Under the pieces are notes generated by a model, which was given only the letters and a program-made list of their open reading frames with translations, was not told where the DNA came from and did no database searches. The translations under genes and the position numbers were made by a program. A stretch of 64,000 nucleotides of DNA from Streptomyces spirodelae (GTDB taxonomy: Bacteria > Actinomycetota > Actinomycetes > Streptomycetales > Streptomycetaceae). Positions 7,514-15,496 of this stretch are shown in pieces; position 1 is the stretch's first letter; each line of letters begins with the position of its first letter. The stretch is from contig NZ_JAFFZN010000002.1 in assembly GCF_017676385.1 (NCBI RefSeq), positions 310,001-374,000 on the forward strand. Reading direction: 5' to 3'.

Positions 7514-9064
7514 TCAGTACGCCCCCCGGCCGTCGACGACAGCCCGCACCGTGCGGGCCAGCAGGTCCAGATCCATGGTCAGGGACCAGTTGTCCGCGTA
7601 GCGCAGGTCGAGGGCCAGGCTCTCGTCCCATGACAGGTCCGAGCGCCCGCTGACCTGCCACGGCCCGGTCAGCCCCGGCTTGACCAGCAGCCGCCGCAGC
7701 GCCGCGGAGCCGTACGCTGTGACCTCTTCGGGCAGCGGGGGCCGCGGTCCCACCAGCGACATCTCGCCGCGCACCACGTTGACCAACTGCGGCAGCTCGT
7801 CGAGGGAGGTGCGGCGCAGTACGCGCCCCACCCGGGTGATCCGCGGGTCGGCCCGCATCTTGAACAGCGGGCCGTCCACCTCGTTCGCGGCGGCGAGCTG
7901 GGGCCGCAGCCGGTCGGCGTCCACGGCCATGGAGCGGAACTTCCACATGGTGAAGGGTGTCCCGCGGTGGCCTATGCGGGTCTGCCGGTAGAGCGCGGGC
8001 CCGGCCGAGTCGAGCCGTATCACCAGCGCGATGATCCCGAACAGCGGTGCGAGCAGGAGCAGTCCCAGCGCGGCGCCCGCCCGGTCGAGCAGCGATTTGA
8101 GAACGAGCTGCGGGCCGCGCCGTACCGGCGGGTCCACATGGAGCAGATGCAGCCCGGCGGCGGTGGACGGGCGGACCCGGCGCAGTGCGACCTCGGCCAG
8201 CCCGGAGGCGATCACCAGTGGCAGCCCCGCGTCGTGCACGGCCCAGGTCAGCGCGCGCAGCCGCTCCCCGCACAGCAGCGAGCCGGGGGCCACCAGTACG
8301 GTGTCGGCGCCGTGCTGTCGCGCCGCCGCCACGACGGCGGTGCCGTCCGCGCCACCGCTCTCCGGTCCCAGCGGCGCTGCGTCGAGCCGCCCGGCCCCCG
8401 GGACTCCGCTGCTGTTGGCCGTCGGGCCGACCGCGACGGCACCGATGACGACGTACGGATGGTCGGTACGGCTGGCCAGTTGCTCCACGACCCCGTCGAC
8501 GGCGGTGCCCTCGCCGACGACCAGCGCCCGCCGTACGGCGTGGGCCTCGCGGCGCTGTCCCGCCAGATGGCGGTAGGTCAGCGACCGGCAGGACGCGGTG
8601 AGCAGCGGCGCCGGAGCGAGCGCCAGCAGCGCGAGGGCGGGCGGCGAGTTCTCGCCTGTCAGAACCCGGACGACGGCCAGCATCCCGAGAAGCGTCAGCC
8701 AGTCCCGCAGGGTGTTGAGCACCCCGCGCGTCTCACCGAGCCAGCGCTGCCCGTACCGCTGGTGTACGACCATGATCCCTGACCACGCCAGGGTGGCCGT
8801 CACGGTGGCAGCGGCGGCGTGCGGCTGCCCGGCCCGGTGGTAGAAGAACGCCACCGGAAGTGCGACGCCGAGAATGTCCACGGCCAGCGCCACGGGCCGG
8901 TACCAGCCGGACTTGTCCTTGTCGGCAGGCCGGTGCCAGCCGGACGTGTCCTTGTCGGCGGGGCGCGTGCCGGACCGTCCCGGCACCTCACCCCTGTTGC
9001 CTCTCCCCGTTGCCGGCTCGGCCGGCCTCCCCACCTCGGACACGAACGCAGAGTCGCGCCGCAT
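7514..9064 (-). CDS. Polyprenyl-phosphate glycosylphosphotransferase (initiating EPS transferase)
   Basis: A 516-residue membrane protein of the WcaJ/WbaP/CpsE class, which starts glycan repeat-unit assembly by moving a sugar-1-phosphate to undecaprenyl phosphate. The N-terminal half holds about four hydrophobic helices (around 50-170) and a CoA-binding-like region (LVVGEGTAVDGVVEQL). A fifth helix (ALGLLLLAPLFGIIALVIRLDS) leads to the catalytic domain with FTMWKFRSM, TSLDELPQLVNVVRGEMSLVGPRP and LTGPWQVSGRSDLSWDE. The ATG at 9062-9064 follows GGGGGG. Near the start the phrase RPADKDxSGWxRP is repeated in the cytoplasmic tail. It convergently faces fcl. Confidence 0.92.
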   Translation of the reverse strand: MRRDSAFVSEVGRPAEPATGRGNRGEVPGRSGTRPADKDTSGWHRPADKDKSGWYRPVALAVDILGVALPVAFFYHRAGQPHAAAATVTATLAWSGIMVVHQRYGQRWLGETRGVLNTLRDWLTLLGMLAVVRVLTGENSPPALALLALAPAPLLTASCRSLTYRHLAGQRREAHAVRRALVVGEGTAVDGVVEQLASRTDHPYVVIGAVAVGPTANSSGVPGAGRLDAAPLGPESGGADGTAVVAAARQHGADTVLVAPGSLLCGERLRALTWAVHDAGLPLVIASGLAEVALRRVRPSTAAGLHLLHVDPPVRRGPQLVLKSLLDRAGAALGLLLLAPLFGIIALVIRLDSAGPALYRQTRIGHRGTPFTMWKFRSMAVDADRLRPQLAAANEVDGPLFKMRADPRITRVGRVLRRTSLDELPQLVNVVRGEMSLVGPRPPLPEEVTAYGSAALRRLLVKPGLTGPWQVSGRSDLSWDESLALDLRYADNWSLTMDLDLLARTVRAVVDGRGAY

Positions 9065-9376
9065 GAACCCCCCCAGGTACGCGGAACCCCCACGGCGCAC
9101 CGATCCCGCCCCCTTTGTGGGGATGCGCCGACTTCCCAGACCTTAAGTCATATGAGCACTCTGCGTGCCCAAGTGTTCACTTCCGCATGAGAAGTGCGGA
9201 GAGTGTGGTGGGGGTTGTCGGGCAGTGCGCGTATATTCCGGGTGATTCGCCGCGCAGCATCCCCACCGGAGAACGGTGCCGTCCCCGTCCGGGCCGCCGC
9301 CCTGCGCGGGCTCCCTGCGCGTGCTTCCTGCGCGGGCTTGACCTTGACGCAGACGGCAGGGTTCGAGGATGCGGGC
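9065..9376. other. 312-base intergenic region between divergent genes
   Basis: It separates the glycosylphosphotransferase (leftward) from the SDR gene (rightward). It holds several short dyads, the clearest being TCCGCA-TGAGAAG-TGCGGA around 9183-9201, and the MerR-type promoter candidate near 9338. No convincing gene is seen; the SDR frame is open back to 9194 but reads as low-complexity without a conserved start. Confidence 0.5.
9338..9370 (+). promoter_or_regulatory. Candidate MerR-type promoter for the SDR/MerR pair
   Basis: A -35-like TTGACC (9338-9343) lies beside the inverted pair ACCTTG (9341-9346) and CAGGGT (9357-9362), with a weak -10-like region at 9362-9370 just before the SDR start at 9377. 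MerR regulators act on promoters with an over-long spacer filled by such a dyad. A MerR gene is the next gene downstream. The -10 is not consensus. Confidence 0.45.
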
Positions 9377-10150
9377 ATGAACGAGAACATCACCCCGCCC
9401 CAGCCCCGTACCGTCGTCGTCACCGGTGCCGGAACCGGGATCGGCCGTGCCACCGCGCGGGCCTTCGCGGCACGCGGAGCGCATGTGCTCGCCGTCGGCC
9501 GGCGCGCGGCGCCGCTGGAGGAGACCGCAGCCCGGCCGGGGCCCGGCACCATCACCCCGTACCCGGCCGATGTCACCGAAGAGGACGCACCCGAGCGCAT
9601 CGTGGTTGCCGCGCTGGAGGCGACCGGACGGCTCGACGTCCTCGTCAACAACGCCGGCGTGGTCGGCGGCGAAACCCTGGGCGACTACACCCGGGCGGGG
9701 ATCGAGGCCCAGCTCGCCACCAACCTGACCGCTCCCGTCCTGCTGACCCAGGCCGCGCTCACGGCCTTGCAGGAGGCCCCGGCGGGCGGCGTGGTCGTCA
9801 ACGTCTCCACCTCCGTCGGCCGGCGTGCCTGGCCGGGCAACTCCCTCTACGCCGCGAGCAAGACGGCCCTCGAACTCCTCACCAGGAGCTGGGCAGTGGA
9901 GCTCGCGCCGCACGGGGTGCGGGTGGCCGCCGTCGCACCGGGTGCCGTGGACACTCCCATCGGGGAGCACCGCGGACTCACCCCCGAGCAGCTCCGGTCG
10001 GTCCGCGATTGGCAGATCGCCCACACCCCGCTCGGCCGCGTCGGCAGGCCCGAGGAGGTGGCCTGGGCCATCGTCCAGCTGGCCGCGCCCGAGGCGTCGT
10101 TCGTCACCGGCGCCGTGCTGCCGGTGGACGGCGGCGCGGTGGTGGCGTGA
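9377..10150 (+). CDS. Short-chain dehydrogenase/reductase
   Basis: A 257-residue classical SDR, a cytoplasmic NAD(P)-dependent oxidoreductase of unknown substrate. Seen: VVVTGAGTGIGRATARAFA (TGxxxGxG cofactor motif, residues about 14-22), the DVT adenine-ring site, LDVLVNNAGVVGG (NNAG), VVVNVSTS (catalytic Ser), YAASKTALELLTRSWAVELA (YxxxK), and the C-terminal FVTGAVLPVDGGAVV. Length and motif order match the family. The ATG at 9377 is chosen because the cofactor fold starts directly after it. A MerR regulator follows 83 bases downstream on the same strand and probably controls it through the promoter candidate at 9338. Confidence 0.92.
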   Translation: MNENITPPQPRTVVVTGAGTGIGRATARAFAARGAHVLAVGRRAAPLEETAARPGPGTITPYPADVTEEDAPERIVVAALEATGRLDVLVNNAGVVGGETLGDYTRAGIEAQLATNLTAPVLLTQAALTALQEAPAGGVVVNVSTSVGRRAWPGNSLYAASKTALELLTRSWAVELAPHGVRVAAVAPGAVDTPIGEHRGLTPEQLRSVRDWQIAHTPLGRVGRPEEVAWAIVQLAAPEASFVTGAVLPVDGGAVVA

Positions 10151-10233
10151 GGGGCTCCGTGCCCGCGGTGAGGTCCGCACGGACCGTGCGGACCGTTGTC
10201 GTGGTATCACTCCCTCCGGGAGGTGGTGGCAGC

Positions 10234-10596
10234 ATGCAGATCGGGGAGCTGGCACGGCGTACGGGGACGACGGCGCGGGCGCTGAGGCACTACGAGCAGG
10301 CCGGGCTGCTCACCTCCGAGCGGGCGCCCAACGGATACCGCGTCTACGACGCGGGCGCCGAGGTGCGGGTCCGCAACATCCGCTACCTCCTCGACGCCGG
10401 GCTGACCCTGGAGGACGTCGGCTTCTTCGCCCCCTGTCTGGACGGCGACATGACCACCGTCCAGCCCTCGCCCGAGGGCCTGCGCATCGCGGAGGAGCGG
10501 CTCGCCGTCCTGGAGGCGCGGATCGCGGCCCAGACCGAGCTCCGCGACCGGCTGCGGCACGCCCTGCGGGGAGCGACGGTGCGGACCGTCGCCTGA
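10234..10596 (+). CDS. MerR family transcriptional regulator
   Basis: A 120-residue MerR regulator. The N-terminal winged helix is MQIGELARRTGTTARALRHYEQAGLL, followed by the RAPNGYRVYDAGAEVRVRNIRYLLDAGLTLEDV wing and the dimerising coiled coil (LRIAEERLAVLEARIAAQTELRDRLRHAL). There is no extended effector domain, so it belongs to the short MerR type that often sense metals, thiols or electrophiles. The single Cys (FFAPCLDGD) near residue 69 is a possible sensing residue. The ATG at 10234 follows GGGAGG. It likely regulates the SDR gene just upstream; its stop is 9 bases from the convergent hydrolase stop. Confidence 0.88.
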   Translation: MQIGELARRTGTTARALRHYEQAGLLTSERAPNGYRVYDAGAEVRVRNIRYLLDAGLTLEDVGFFAPCLDGDMTTVQPSPEGLRIAEERLAVLEARIAAQTELRDRLRHALRGATVRTVA

Positions 10597-10605
10597 GGGC
10601 ACCGC

Positions 10606-11517
10606 TCAGGCCGGGGGAACCGGAGCCAGCCCGTAGCCGCCGTCGGCTCGGACGTGGATGTGGCCGGCGGTGGGCGGCGGGAAGTGCGTGCCCAGCACCA
10701 GCGTCCCGGTGTCGGCGAGCGAGGCGAACAGGCTGCGCCGGGTGGCCTCCGACTGCCCGGGGTCGATGTCGACGCAGCTGCCGATGCCGGGCTCGGGCAG
10801 CTGGACCGGGTGGTGGACGCAGTCGCCCGTGATCAGCGCCCGGTAGCCGCGGCTGGTCAGCTCGACCGCGAGGTGACCCGGGGTGTGCCCGGGGGTGGGG
10901 AGCAGGCGCAGGCCGTCGGCGACCTGACGGCCCTCGGCCGGGAGGTGGACGAGGTCGAGCAGTCCGGCGCCTTCGACCGGGTGGACGGAGTCGCGGAACA
11001 TCTGCGCCCGTGCCTCGTCCATGGCGTACCCGGCCCAGAACTCCCGCTCGGTCCGTGAGGTCAGATAGCGGGCGTTGGGGAAGGTGGGGACCCAGCCGTC
11101 GGCTGTCGCGCGGGTGTTCCAGCCGACGTGGTCGGTGTGCAGATGGGTGAGGATCACCAGGTCGACCGACTCCGGGGGGAATCCGGCCGCTGTCAGGCGC
11201 TCCAGGTAGTCGGTGCGCAGGTCGTGCCAGGCGGGGTTCGCCCGCGGCTTGCCGTTGCCGATGCCGGTGTCGACGACGACCCGCAGTCCGCCGGCCGAGA
11301 ACGCGAAGCTGTGGCTGGCCAGCCGGAGTGTGCCGTCCTGGTCGGCGAAGTCGGGCCGCAGCCAGCCGTGCCGGGCGACGACGTCGGCTGTGGCACCGGG
11401 CAGCAGCCAACGCCCCGTCGGCGCCGGCAGGGACACCTCGTCCACGCGGTGGACCGTGAGGTCTCCCACGGTCCAGGAGGGGGCTACTTCCGGAGAGCTA
11501 AAGCTAACGGTTTGCAT
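10606..11517 (-). CDS. Metallo-beta-lactamase-fold hydrolase
   Basis: A 303-residue MBL-fold metallohydrolase. The zinc motif HLHTDH (HxHxDH) sits near residue 125 in VDLVILTHLHTDHVGWNT. The further ligands are in LLPTPGHTPGHLAVEL and ALITGDCVHHP, and the terminal His in LVLGTHFPPPTAGHI. The overall pattern resembles lactonase-like or AHL-lactonase-like members rather than true beta-lactamases; there is no signal peptide, so it is cytoplasmic. It is transcribed divergently from an amidase operon through overlapping promoters, which suggests the two hydrolases act on one substrate class. If the candidate promoter is right, the mRNA is leaderless, starting at or next to the ATG at 11515-11517. 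Confidence 0.88.
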   Translation of the reverse strand: MQTVSFSSPEVAPSWTVGDLTVHRVDEVSLPAPTGRWLLPGATADVVARHGWLRPDFADQDGTLRLASHSFAFSAGGLRVVVDTGIGNGKPRANPAWHDLRTDYLERLTAAGFPPESVDLVILTHLHTDHVGWNTRATADGWVPTFPNARYLTSRTEREFWAGYAMDEARAQMFRDSVHPVEGAGLLDLVHLPAEGRQVADGLRLLPTPGHTPGHLAVELTSRGYRALITGDCVHHPVQLPEPGIGSCVDIDPGQSEATRRSLFASLADTGTLVLGTHFPPPTAGHIHVRADGGYGLAPVPPA

Positions 11518-11553
11518 TAAGTCACCGTAGCTCTTACGGTGCAGCTAACGCAA
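11512..11553. promoter_or_regulatory. Overlapping divergent promoters with shared palindrome
   Basis: Rightward: TTGCAT (11512-11517), 17 bases, TACGGT (11535-11540). Leftward: TTGCGT (complement of 11548-11553), 18 bases, TACGGT (complement of 11524-11529), then 6 bases to the hydrolase ATG. Both -10 hexamers are the two arms of one perfect dyad, CACCGTA-GCTCT-TACGGTG (11523-11541). A regulator bound there would silence both directions at once. Confidence 0.6.
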
Positions 11554-11568
11554 AAGAATAGCTTTTGC
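11550..11568. promoter_or_regulatory. Second palindrome in amidase-operon leader
   Basis: GCAAAAG-AATAG-CTTTTGC, a perfect dyad with 7-base arms and a 5-base spacer, the same geometry as the dyad at 11523-11541; the centres are 27 bp apart. It lies just downstream of the expected rightward transcription start. It is a good operator candidate for the TetR regulator encoded at the end of the operon. Confidence 0.55.
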
Positions 11569-11587
11569 CCTACCGGAGAGAGTGCTC

Positions 11588-11809
11588 ATGACAGTCGCCG
11601 GACTCACACCGCCCGAAGCGGCCAGGTGGGCCGCCCGTACCGGCCTTCCGCTGCCCGCCGACCGCCACGCAGAGGTCGCGGCCACCGCCGACCACATCCA
11701 CTCCGTCGTCTCCGTCCTCCGCGAGCTGGACTTCGGCGACACACCACCCGCGGCTGCCTACCGTGCGGACGACTCGGCAGGGAAGGAGGCGGGCGATGCA
11801 GCCGTATGA
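11588..11809 (+). CDS. AtzG-like small amidase-associated subunit
   Basis: A 73-residue protein. The pattern TPPEAARWAARTGLPLPADRHAEVAATADHIHSVVSVLRELDFGDTPPAAAYRA is that of the AtzG/DUF4089-type small subunits, which partner AtzE-like amidases (as in 1-carboxybiuret hydrolase) and share GatC-like helical folds. The C-terminal D-TPPAAAYR phrase is a family hallmark. The ATG at 11588 follows a GGAGAGAG site. The gene overlaps the amidase start by 14 bases, implying coupled translation and a heteromeric enzyme. The substrate is not identifiable from sequence. Confidence 0.75.
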   Translation: MTVAGLTPPEAARWAARTGLPLPADRHAEVAATADHIHSVVSVLRELDFGDTPPAAAYRADDSAGKEAGDAAV

Positions 11810-13175
11810 GCTCTCGCTGACCGCGGCGGCGCAGGAGATACGGGCCCGGCGGATGTCACCCGTCGAACTGGTCGACTCGGTGCTCGACCGGATCGAGCAG
11901 ACCGAACCCCACCTGCGGGCCTATGTCACGGTGACGGCCGAGCACGCACGCCGCTCGGCGCGCCGGGCCGAGCGTGAGCTGGCCGCCGGCCACGCCGCCG
12001 GGCCCCTGCACGGCATCCCCATGGGGCTGAAGGACATGATCGACGTGGCCGGTGTGGCGACCACCGCCAGCTCCCGGGTGCGCGAAAGCCACCGGGCCCG
12101 CACCGACAGCACGGTCGCCGCACGCCTGACGGCGGCCGGTGCCGCGCTGCTGGGCAAGACCCACACGCACGAATTCGCCTACGGCCTCACCACACCTCAG
12201 ACCAGGAACGCCTGGGACCCCGGGCGCGTCGCCGGAGGGTCGAGCGGCGGATCGGCCGTCGCCGTGGCGGCCGGCGCCGCCACCTTCGCGCTGGGCACCG
12301 ACACCGGCGGATCGATCCGGGTGCCCGCCGCGCTGAACGGTGTCGTCGGCCTCAAGCCGACCTACGACCTCGTCCCCCGGCACGGCGTGACCTCCTTGTC
12401 CTGGTCCCTCGACCACGTCGGCCCGCTCGCCCGCACCGTGCAGGACATCGCGCCCGTCCTCGCCGTCCTGACCGGACACGCAGCCGGAGAAACCGGCGAC
12501 GCGGACCTGACCGGGCTGCGCGTCGGCGTACCGGCCAACTACTACTTCGACCATGTCGACCCCGACGTCGAGGCGGCGGTCCGGCAGGCGATCGCCCGGC
12601 TCGAAGCGCTCGGCGCGCACCTCGTCGACGTCGAGATCCCCATGACCCGCTACATCCAGGCCGTCCAGTGGGGCCTGATGGTCCCCGAGGCCACGGCTTA
12701 CCACGAACGGACACTCAGGTCGGTGCCCGAGCGCTACGCGGCGGACGTACGCATCCTCCTCGAAGCCGGTGAGCTGCTGCCCGCGGGGGACTATCTGCGC
12801 GCCCAGCGGGCCCGCACCCTGATGCGGCGGAGCTGGCTGGAGATGCTGGAGCAGGTCGACGTCATCGCGGCGCCGACCGTTCCCACCACGGCCGCCCAGG
12901 CCGACCGGCCCACCCTCAGCTGGCCCGACGGCACGGTCGAGAGCGTCTCCGACGCCTATGTACGCCTCTGTGCGCCCGCCGACATCACCGGAGTGCCGGC
13001 CCTGTCCCTCCCGGTCGGCCACGACCGGGCCGGTATGCCGATCGGTATGCAGCTGATGGGACGGCCGCTGGACGAGGCGGTGCTCCTGAGGGCCGGCCGC
13101 GCCTTGGAGCGGACCCAGCCGCCCCGTCTCCTCGCTCCGGTACCGGGCAGCGCTGACGCAATGATTTCGCATTAG
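11796..13175 (+). CDS. Amidase (amidase-signature family)
   Basis: A 459-residue amidase-signature hydrolase (GatA/AtzE-like). The catalytic Lys is in IPMGLKDMIDVAG (about residue 76). The Gly/Ser-rich signature is GGSSGGSAVAVAAGAATFALGTDTGGSIRVPAA, with the cis-Ser and the nucleophile Ser in TDTGGSIR, followed by GLKPTYDLVPRHGV. The C-terminal PADITGVPALSLPVGHDRAGMPIGMQLMG is typical. Strong GGAAGGAGG before ATG 11796. The overlapping small-subunit gene and the TetR gene 9 bases downstream make a three-gene operon. The substrate could be an amide, ureide or carboxybiuret-like compound. Confidence 0.9.
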   Translation: MQPYELSLTAAAQEIRARRMSPVELVDSVLDRIEQTEPHLRAYVTVTAEHARRSARRAERELAAGHAAGPLHGIPMGLKDMIDVAGVATTASSRVRESHRARTDSTVAARLTAAGAALLGKTHTHEFAYGLTTPQTRNAWDPGRVAGGSSGGSAVAVAAGAATFALGTDTGGSIRVPAALNGVVGLKPTYDLVPRHGVTSLSWSLDHVGPLARTVQDIAPVLAVLTGHAAGETGDADLTGLRVGVPANYYFDHVDPDVEAAVRQAIARLEALGAHLVDVEIPMTRYIQAVQWGLMVPEATAYHERTLRSVPERYAADVRILLEAGELLPAGDYLRAQRARTLMRRSWLEMLEQVDVIAAPTVPTTAAQADRPTLSWPDGTVESVSDAYVRLCAPADITGVPALSLPVGHDRAGMPIGMQLMGRPLDEAVLLRAGRALERTQPPRLLAPVPGSADAMISH

Positions 13176-13176
13176 C
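13164..13176 (-). promoter_or_regulatory. Operator-like motif before the TetR gene
   Basis: GCTAATGCGAAAT read on the minus strand, overlapping the amidase stop. It matches GCTAACGCAAAAG at 11544-11556 in 10 of 13 positions, linking the TetR gene's start region to the divergent promoter. A related half (TTGCATTA) is at 11512-11519. Confidence 0.4.
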
Positions 13177-13184
13177 ATGGAGCC

Positions 13185-13757
13185 ATGGCCAGAACAATGG
13201 CGCGCCCCGGTGGGCGCAGCGCCCGGGTGCAGCAGGCCGTGCACGCCGCCGTGCACGAGCTCGAAGCCGAGGTGGGCCGGGAGGCGCTGACCGTCCCGCT
13301 GATCGCCTCCCGCGCCGGGGTCACCCCGTCCACCGTCTACCGGCGCTGGGGTGACCTGCGGGAACTGCTCTCGGACGTCGCCGTCGAGCACCTGCGCCCG
13401 GAGGCCGAACCCGAGGACACCGGGGAGCTGGCGGCCGACCTGACCGTGTGGGCCGAACAGTTCCTGGACGAGATGGCCTCACCCTCCGGCCGCGCCTACA
13501 TCCGGGACGCCCTGCTCGGCGACCCGGAGGGAGCCAACGCCGGGCAGTGCTCCGCCTACGCCGCGGAACAGATCGGCACCGTGCTCCGGCGCGCGGCCGA
13601 CCGCGGCGAGCAGCGGGTGCCCGACGCGGAGACGGTGCTCGACCGCGTCGTGGCACCCATGATGTACCGCATCCTCTTCAGGCCCGGCGGGCTCGACGCC
13701 GACTACGCGCGCCGCCTGGTGGCGGACTGCCTGACGCCGGAGCGGGACCGGCGATGA
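13185..13757 (+). CDS. TetR family transcriptional regulator
   Basis: A 190-residue TetR-type repressor. The N-terminal helix-turn-helix is in VPLIASRAGVTPSTVYRRWGDLRELLSDVA (residues about 38-67), preceded by an Arg-rich arm. The C-terminal ligand-binding part (WAEQFLDEMASPSGRAYIRDAL, VLDRVVAPMMYRILF) fits the TetR_C_11-like group. It sits 9 bases after the amidase stop, so it is in the amidase operon and probably represses the divergent amidase/MBL-hydrolase promoters via the dyads at 11523-11568. It faces the RtcB gene convergently across 105 bases. Confidence 0.88.
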   Translation: MARTMARPGGRSARVQQAVHAAVHELEAEVGREALTVPLIASRAGVTPSTVYRRWGDLRELLSDVAVEHLRPEAEPEDTGELAADLTVWAEQFLDEMASPSGRAYIRDALLGDPEGANAGQCSAYAAEQIGTVLRRAADRGEQRVPDAETVLDRVVAPMMYRILFRPGGLDADYARRLVADCLTPERDRR

Positions 13758-13862
13758 GTCACCTCCTCGCCGGCCACCCCCGATGCGGCCCCCGTATCCC
13801 CCGTATCCAGGGGCCCCGCTCCGGCCGCCGGGCACCGGTCGGCCCATCACGCGCACGACCGG

Positions 13863-15056
13863 TCAGCCCTTGACACACACCACCTGCCGCAGCTTGGCGA
13901 CGACCTCGACCAGGTCGCGCTGCGCCTCGATGACGCGCTCGATCGGCTTGTAGGCGCCCGGAATCTCGTCCACCACACCCGCGTCCTTACGGCACTCCAC
14001 CCCGCGCGTCTGCTCCGCGAGATCCCGCTCGGTGAAGCGACGCTTCGCCGCGTTCCGGCTCATCCGCCGGCCGGCGCCGTGCGAGGCGGAGTTGAACGAG
14101 GCCGCGTTGCCCAGACCCTTGACGATGTACGAGCCGGTGCCCATCGAGCCCGGGATGATCCCGAACTCGCCGCTGCCCGCGCGGATCGCGCCCTTGCGGG
14201 TGACGAGCAGGTCCAGGCCGTCGTACCGCTCCTCCGCCACATAGTTGTGGTGGCAGGAGATGGTCTCCTCGAAGACCGGCTTCGCCTTCTTGAACTCCTT
14301 GCGCACCACGTCCTTGAGCAGCCCCATCATCAGCGCCCGGTTGTACTTGGCGTACTCCTGCGCCCAGAACAGGTCGTGCCGGTAGGCCGCCATCTGCGGG
14401 GTGTCCTTGACGAAGACGGCCAGGTCCCGGTCGACCAGGCCCTGGTTGTGCGGCAGCTTCTGCGCCTCGCCGATGTGGAAGTCCGCGAGCTCCTTGCCGA
14501 TGTTCCGCGAACCGGAGTGCAGCATCAGCCACACCCGGTCCGTGGTGTCCAGGCACACCTCGATGAAGTGGTTGCCCCCGCCCAGCGTGCCCATCTGCTT
14601 GGTGGCCCGCTCCTGCCGGAACCGCACCGACTCGGCGACACCGCCGAAGCGCGCCCAGAAGTCGTCCCAGCCCGAGGTCGGCAGCCCGTGCACAGCGCCC
14701 GGCTCCACCGGCTCGTCGTGCATCCCGCGCCCCACCGGGATGGCCTGCTCGATCCGCGACCGGAGCCGGGACAGGTCGCCGGGCAGCTGGCTCGCCGTCA
14801 GCGACGTACGCACCGCCGACATCCCGCACCCGATGTCCACGCCCACGGCCGCCGGGCAGACCGCACCGTGCATCGCGATCACGGAGCCGACCGTCGCGCC
14901 CTTCCCGTAGTGCACGTCGGGCATCACCGCGAGGCCCTTGATCCAGGGCAGCGTCGCGACGTTCTGGAGCTGCCGCAGCGCCGCGTCCTCCACAGTGCCC
15001 GGGTCCGCCCACATCCGGATCGGCACCCGGGCGCCGGGCATCTCCACATGAGCCAT
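13863..15056 (-). CDS. rtcB: RtcB family RNA ligase
   Basis: A 397-residue member of the RtcB family, which joins RNA 2',3'-cyclic phosphate (via 3'-phosphate) to 5'-OH ends using GTP and Mn2+ in RNA repair. Visible signatures: MPDVHYGKGATVGSV, the metal-site motif GVDIGCGM (Asp and Cys), TLGGGNHFIEV, LHSGSRNIGK, the His-rich metal loop ISCHHNYV, the guanylated-His motif SHGAGRRMSR, and the C-terminal GAYKPIERVIEAQRDLVEVV. The length matches the shorter bacterial form. The ATG at 15054-15056 begins the conserved region. No archease or RtcA gene is adjacent. Upstream lies a decayed ESX-like remnant. Confidence 0.93.
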   Translation of the reverse strand: MAHVEMPGARVPIRMWADPGTVEDAALRQLQNVATLPWIKGLAVMPDVHYGKGATVGSVIAMHGAVCPAAVGVDIGCGMSAVRTSLTASQLPGDLSRLRSRIEQAIPVGRGMHDEPVEPGAVHGLPTSGWDDFWARFGGVAESVRFRQERATKQMGTLGGGNHFIEVCLDTTDRVWLMLHSGSRNIGKELADFHIGEAQKLPHNQGLVDRDLAVFVKDTPQMAAYRHDLFWAQEYAKYNRALMMGLLKDVVRKEFKKAKPVFEETISCHHNYVAEERYDGLDLLVTRKGAIRAGSGEFGIIPGSMGTGSYIVKGLGNAASFNSASHGAGRRMSRNAAKRRFTERDLAEQTRGVECRKDAGVVDEIPGAYKPIERVIEAQRDLVEVVAKLRQVVCVKG

Positions 15057-15240
15057 GGTCGTTCAACTCCCCCGTAACGGAACGTCGATGAAATCGAGGC
15101 GATGAGAAGGGAAGTCCGCCCCCCTGTCACCGGGCTTCCCCGCACGTCATTGTGGGCCGCCCGGCACCCGTGACGGCAAAGGATTTTCTGCCGGGCGGCC
15201 TCCGGCCTGCGCCACCGGCTCACCGTCGACGGAAAGCGCG

Positions 15241-15471
15241 CGCACCGCGTCCTACGAGGCGGCCGGATCGCTCTCGCACGACGGCTGCGACATGGGCCAG
15301 GCCCTCAGTGAGCTGTGCGACGCCTGGGACACCAAGCTCAAGACGGTCGAGGACGCCTGTGGCCAGATCTCCAACCACCTCGACTACACCCGCGCGGCCC
15401 ACGGCAAGGACGAAGACGACATCACCACGGCCATGTCGTCCATCGCGACGCTCGACGACCGGATCAAGTAG
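15241..15471 (+). pseudogene. 5'-truncated ESX/WXG100-like gene remnant
   Basis: A 76-codon coding-like stretch ending in TAG at 15469-15471, without a credible start: the frame is open only back to a stop at 15103-15105 and lacks ATG or GTG before an internal Met. The peptide (ALSELCDAWDTKLKTVEDAC, ISNHLDYTRAAHGKDEDDI) is a helical hairpin with a WD pair. Aligned from that WD it shares W, D, K, L and T positions with the intact protein at 35903-36364 (WDAAWKK...HALNAT). It is therefore the C-terminus of a broken ESX-like gene. Confidence 0.6.
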
Positions 15472-15496
15472 GCGGCCAACGGGGGGAGACGAGGAC

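Noticed and set aside
11856..13391. Minus-strand 511-codon frame over the amidase gene
   Set aside because: Shadow; the plus strand carries the full amidase signature and an excellent ribosome site.
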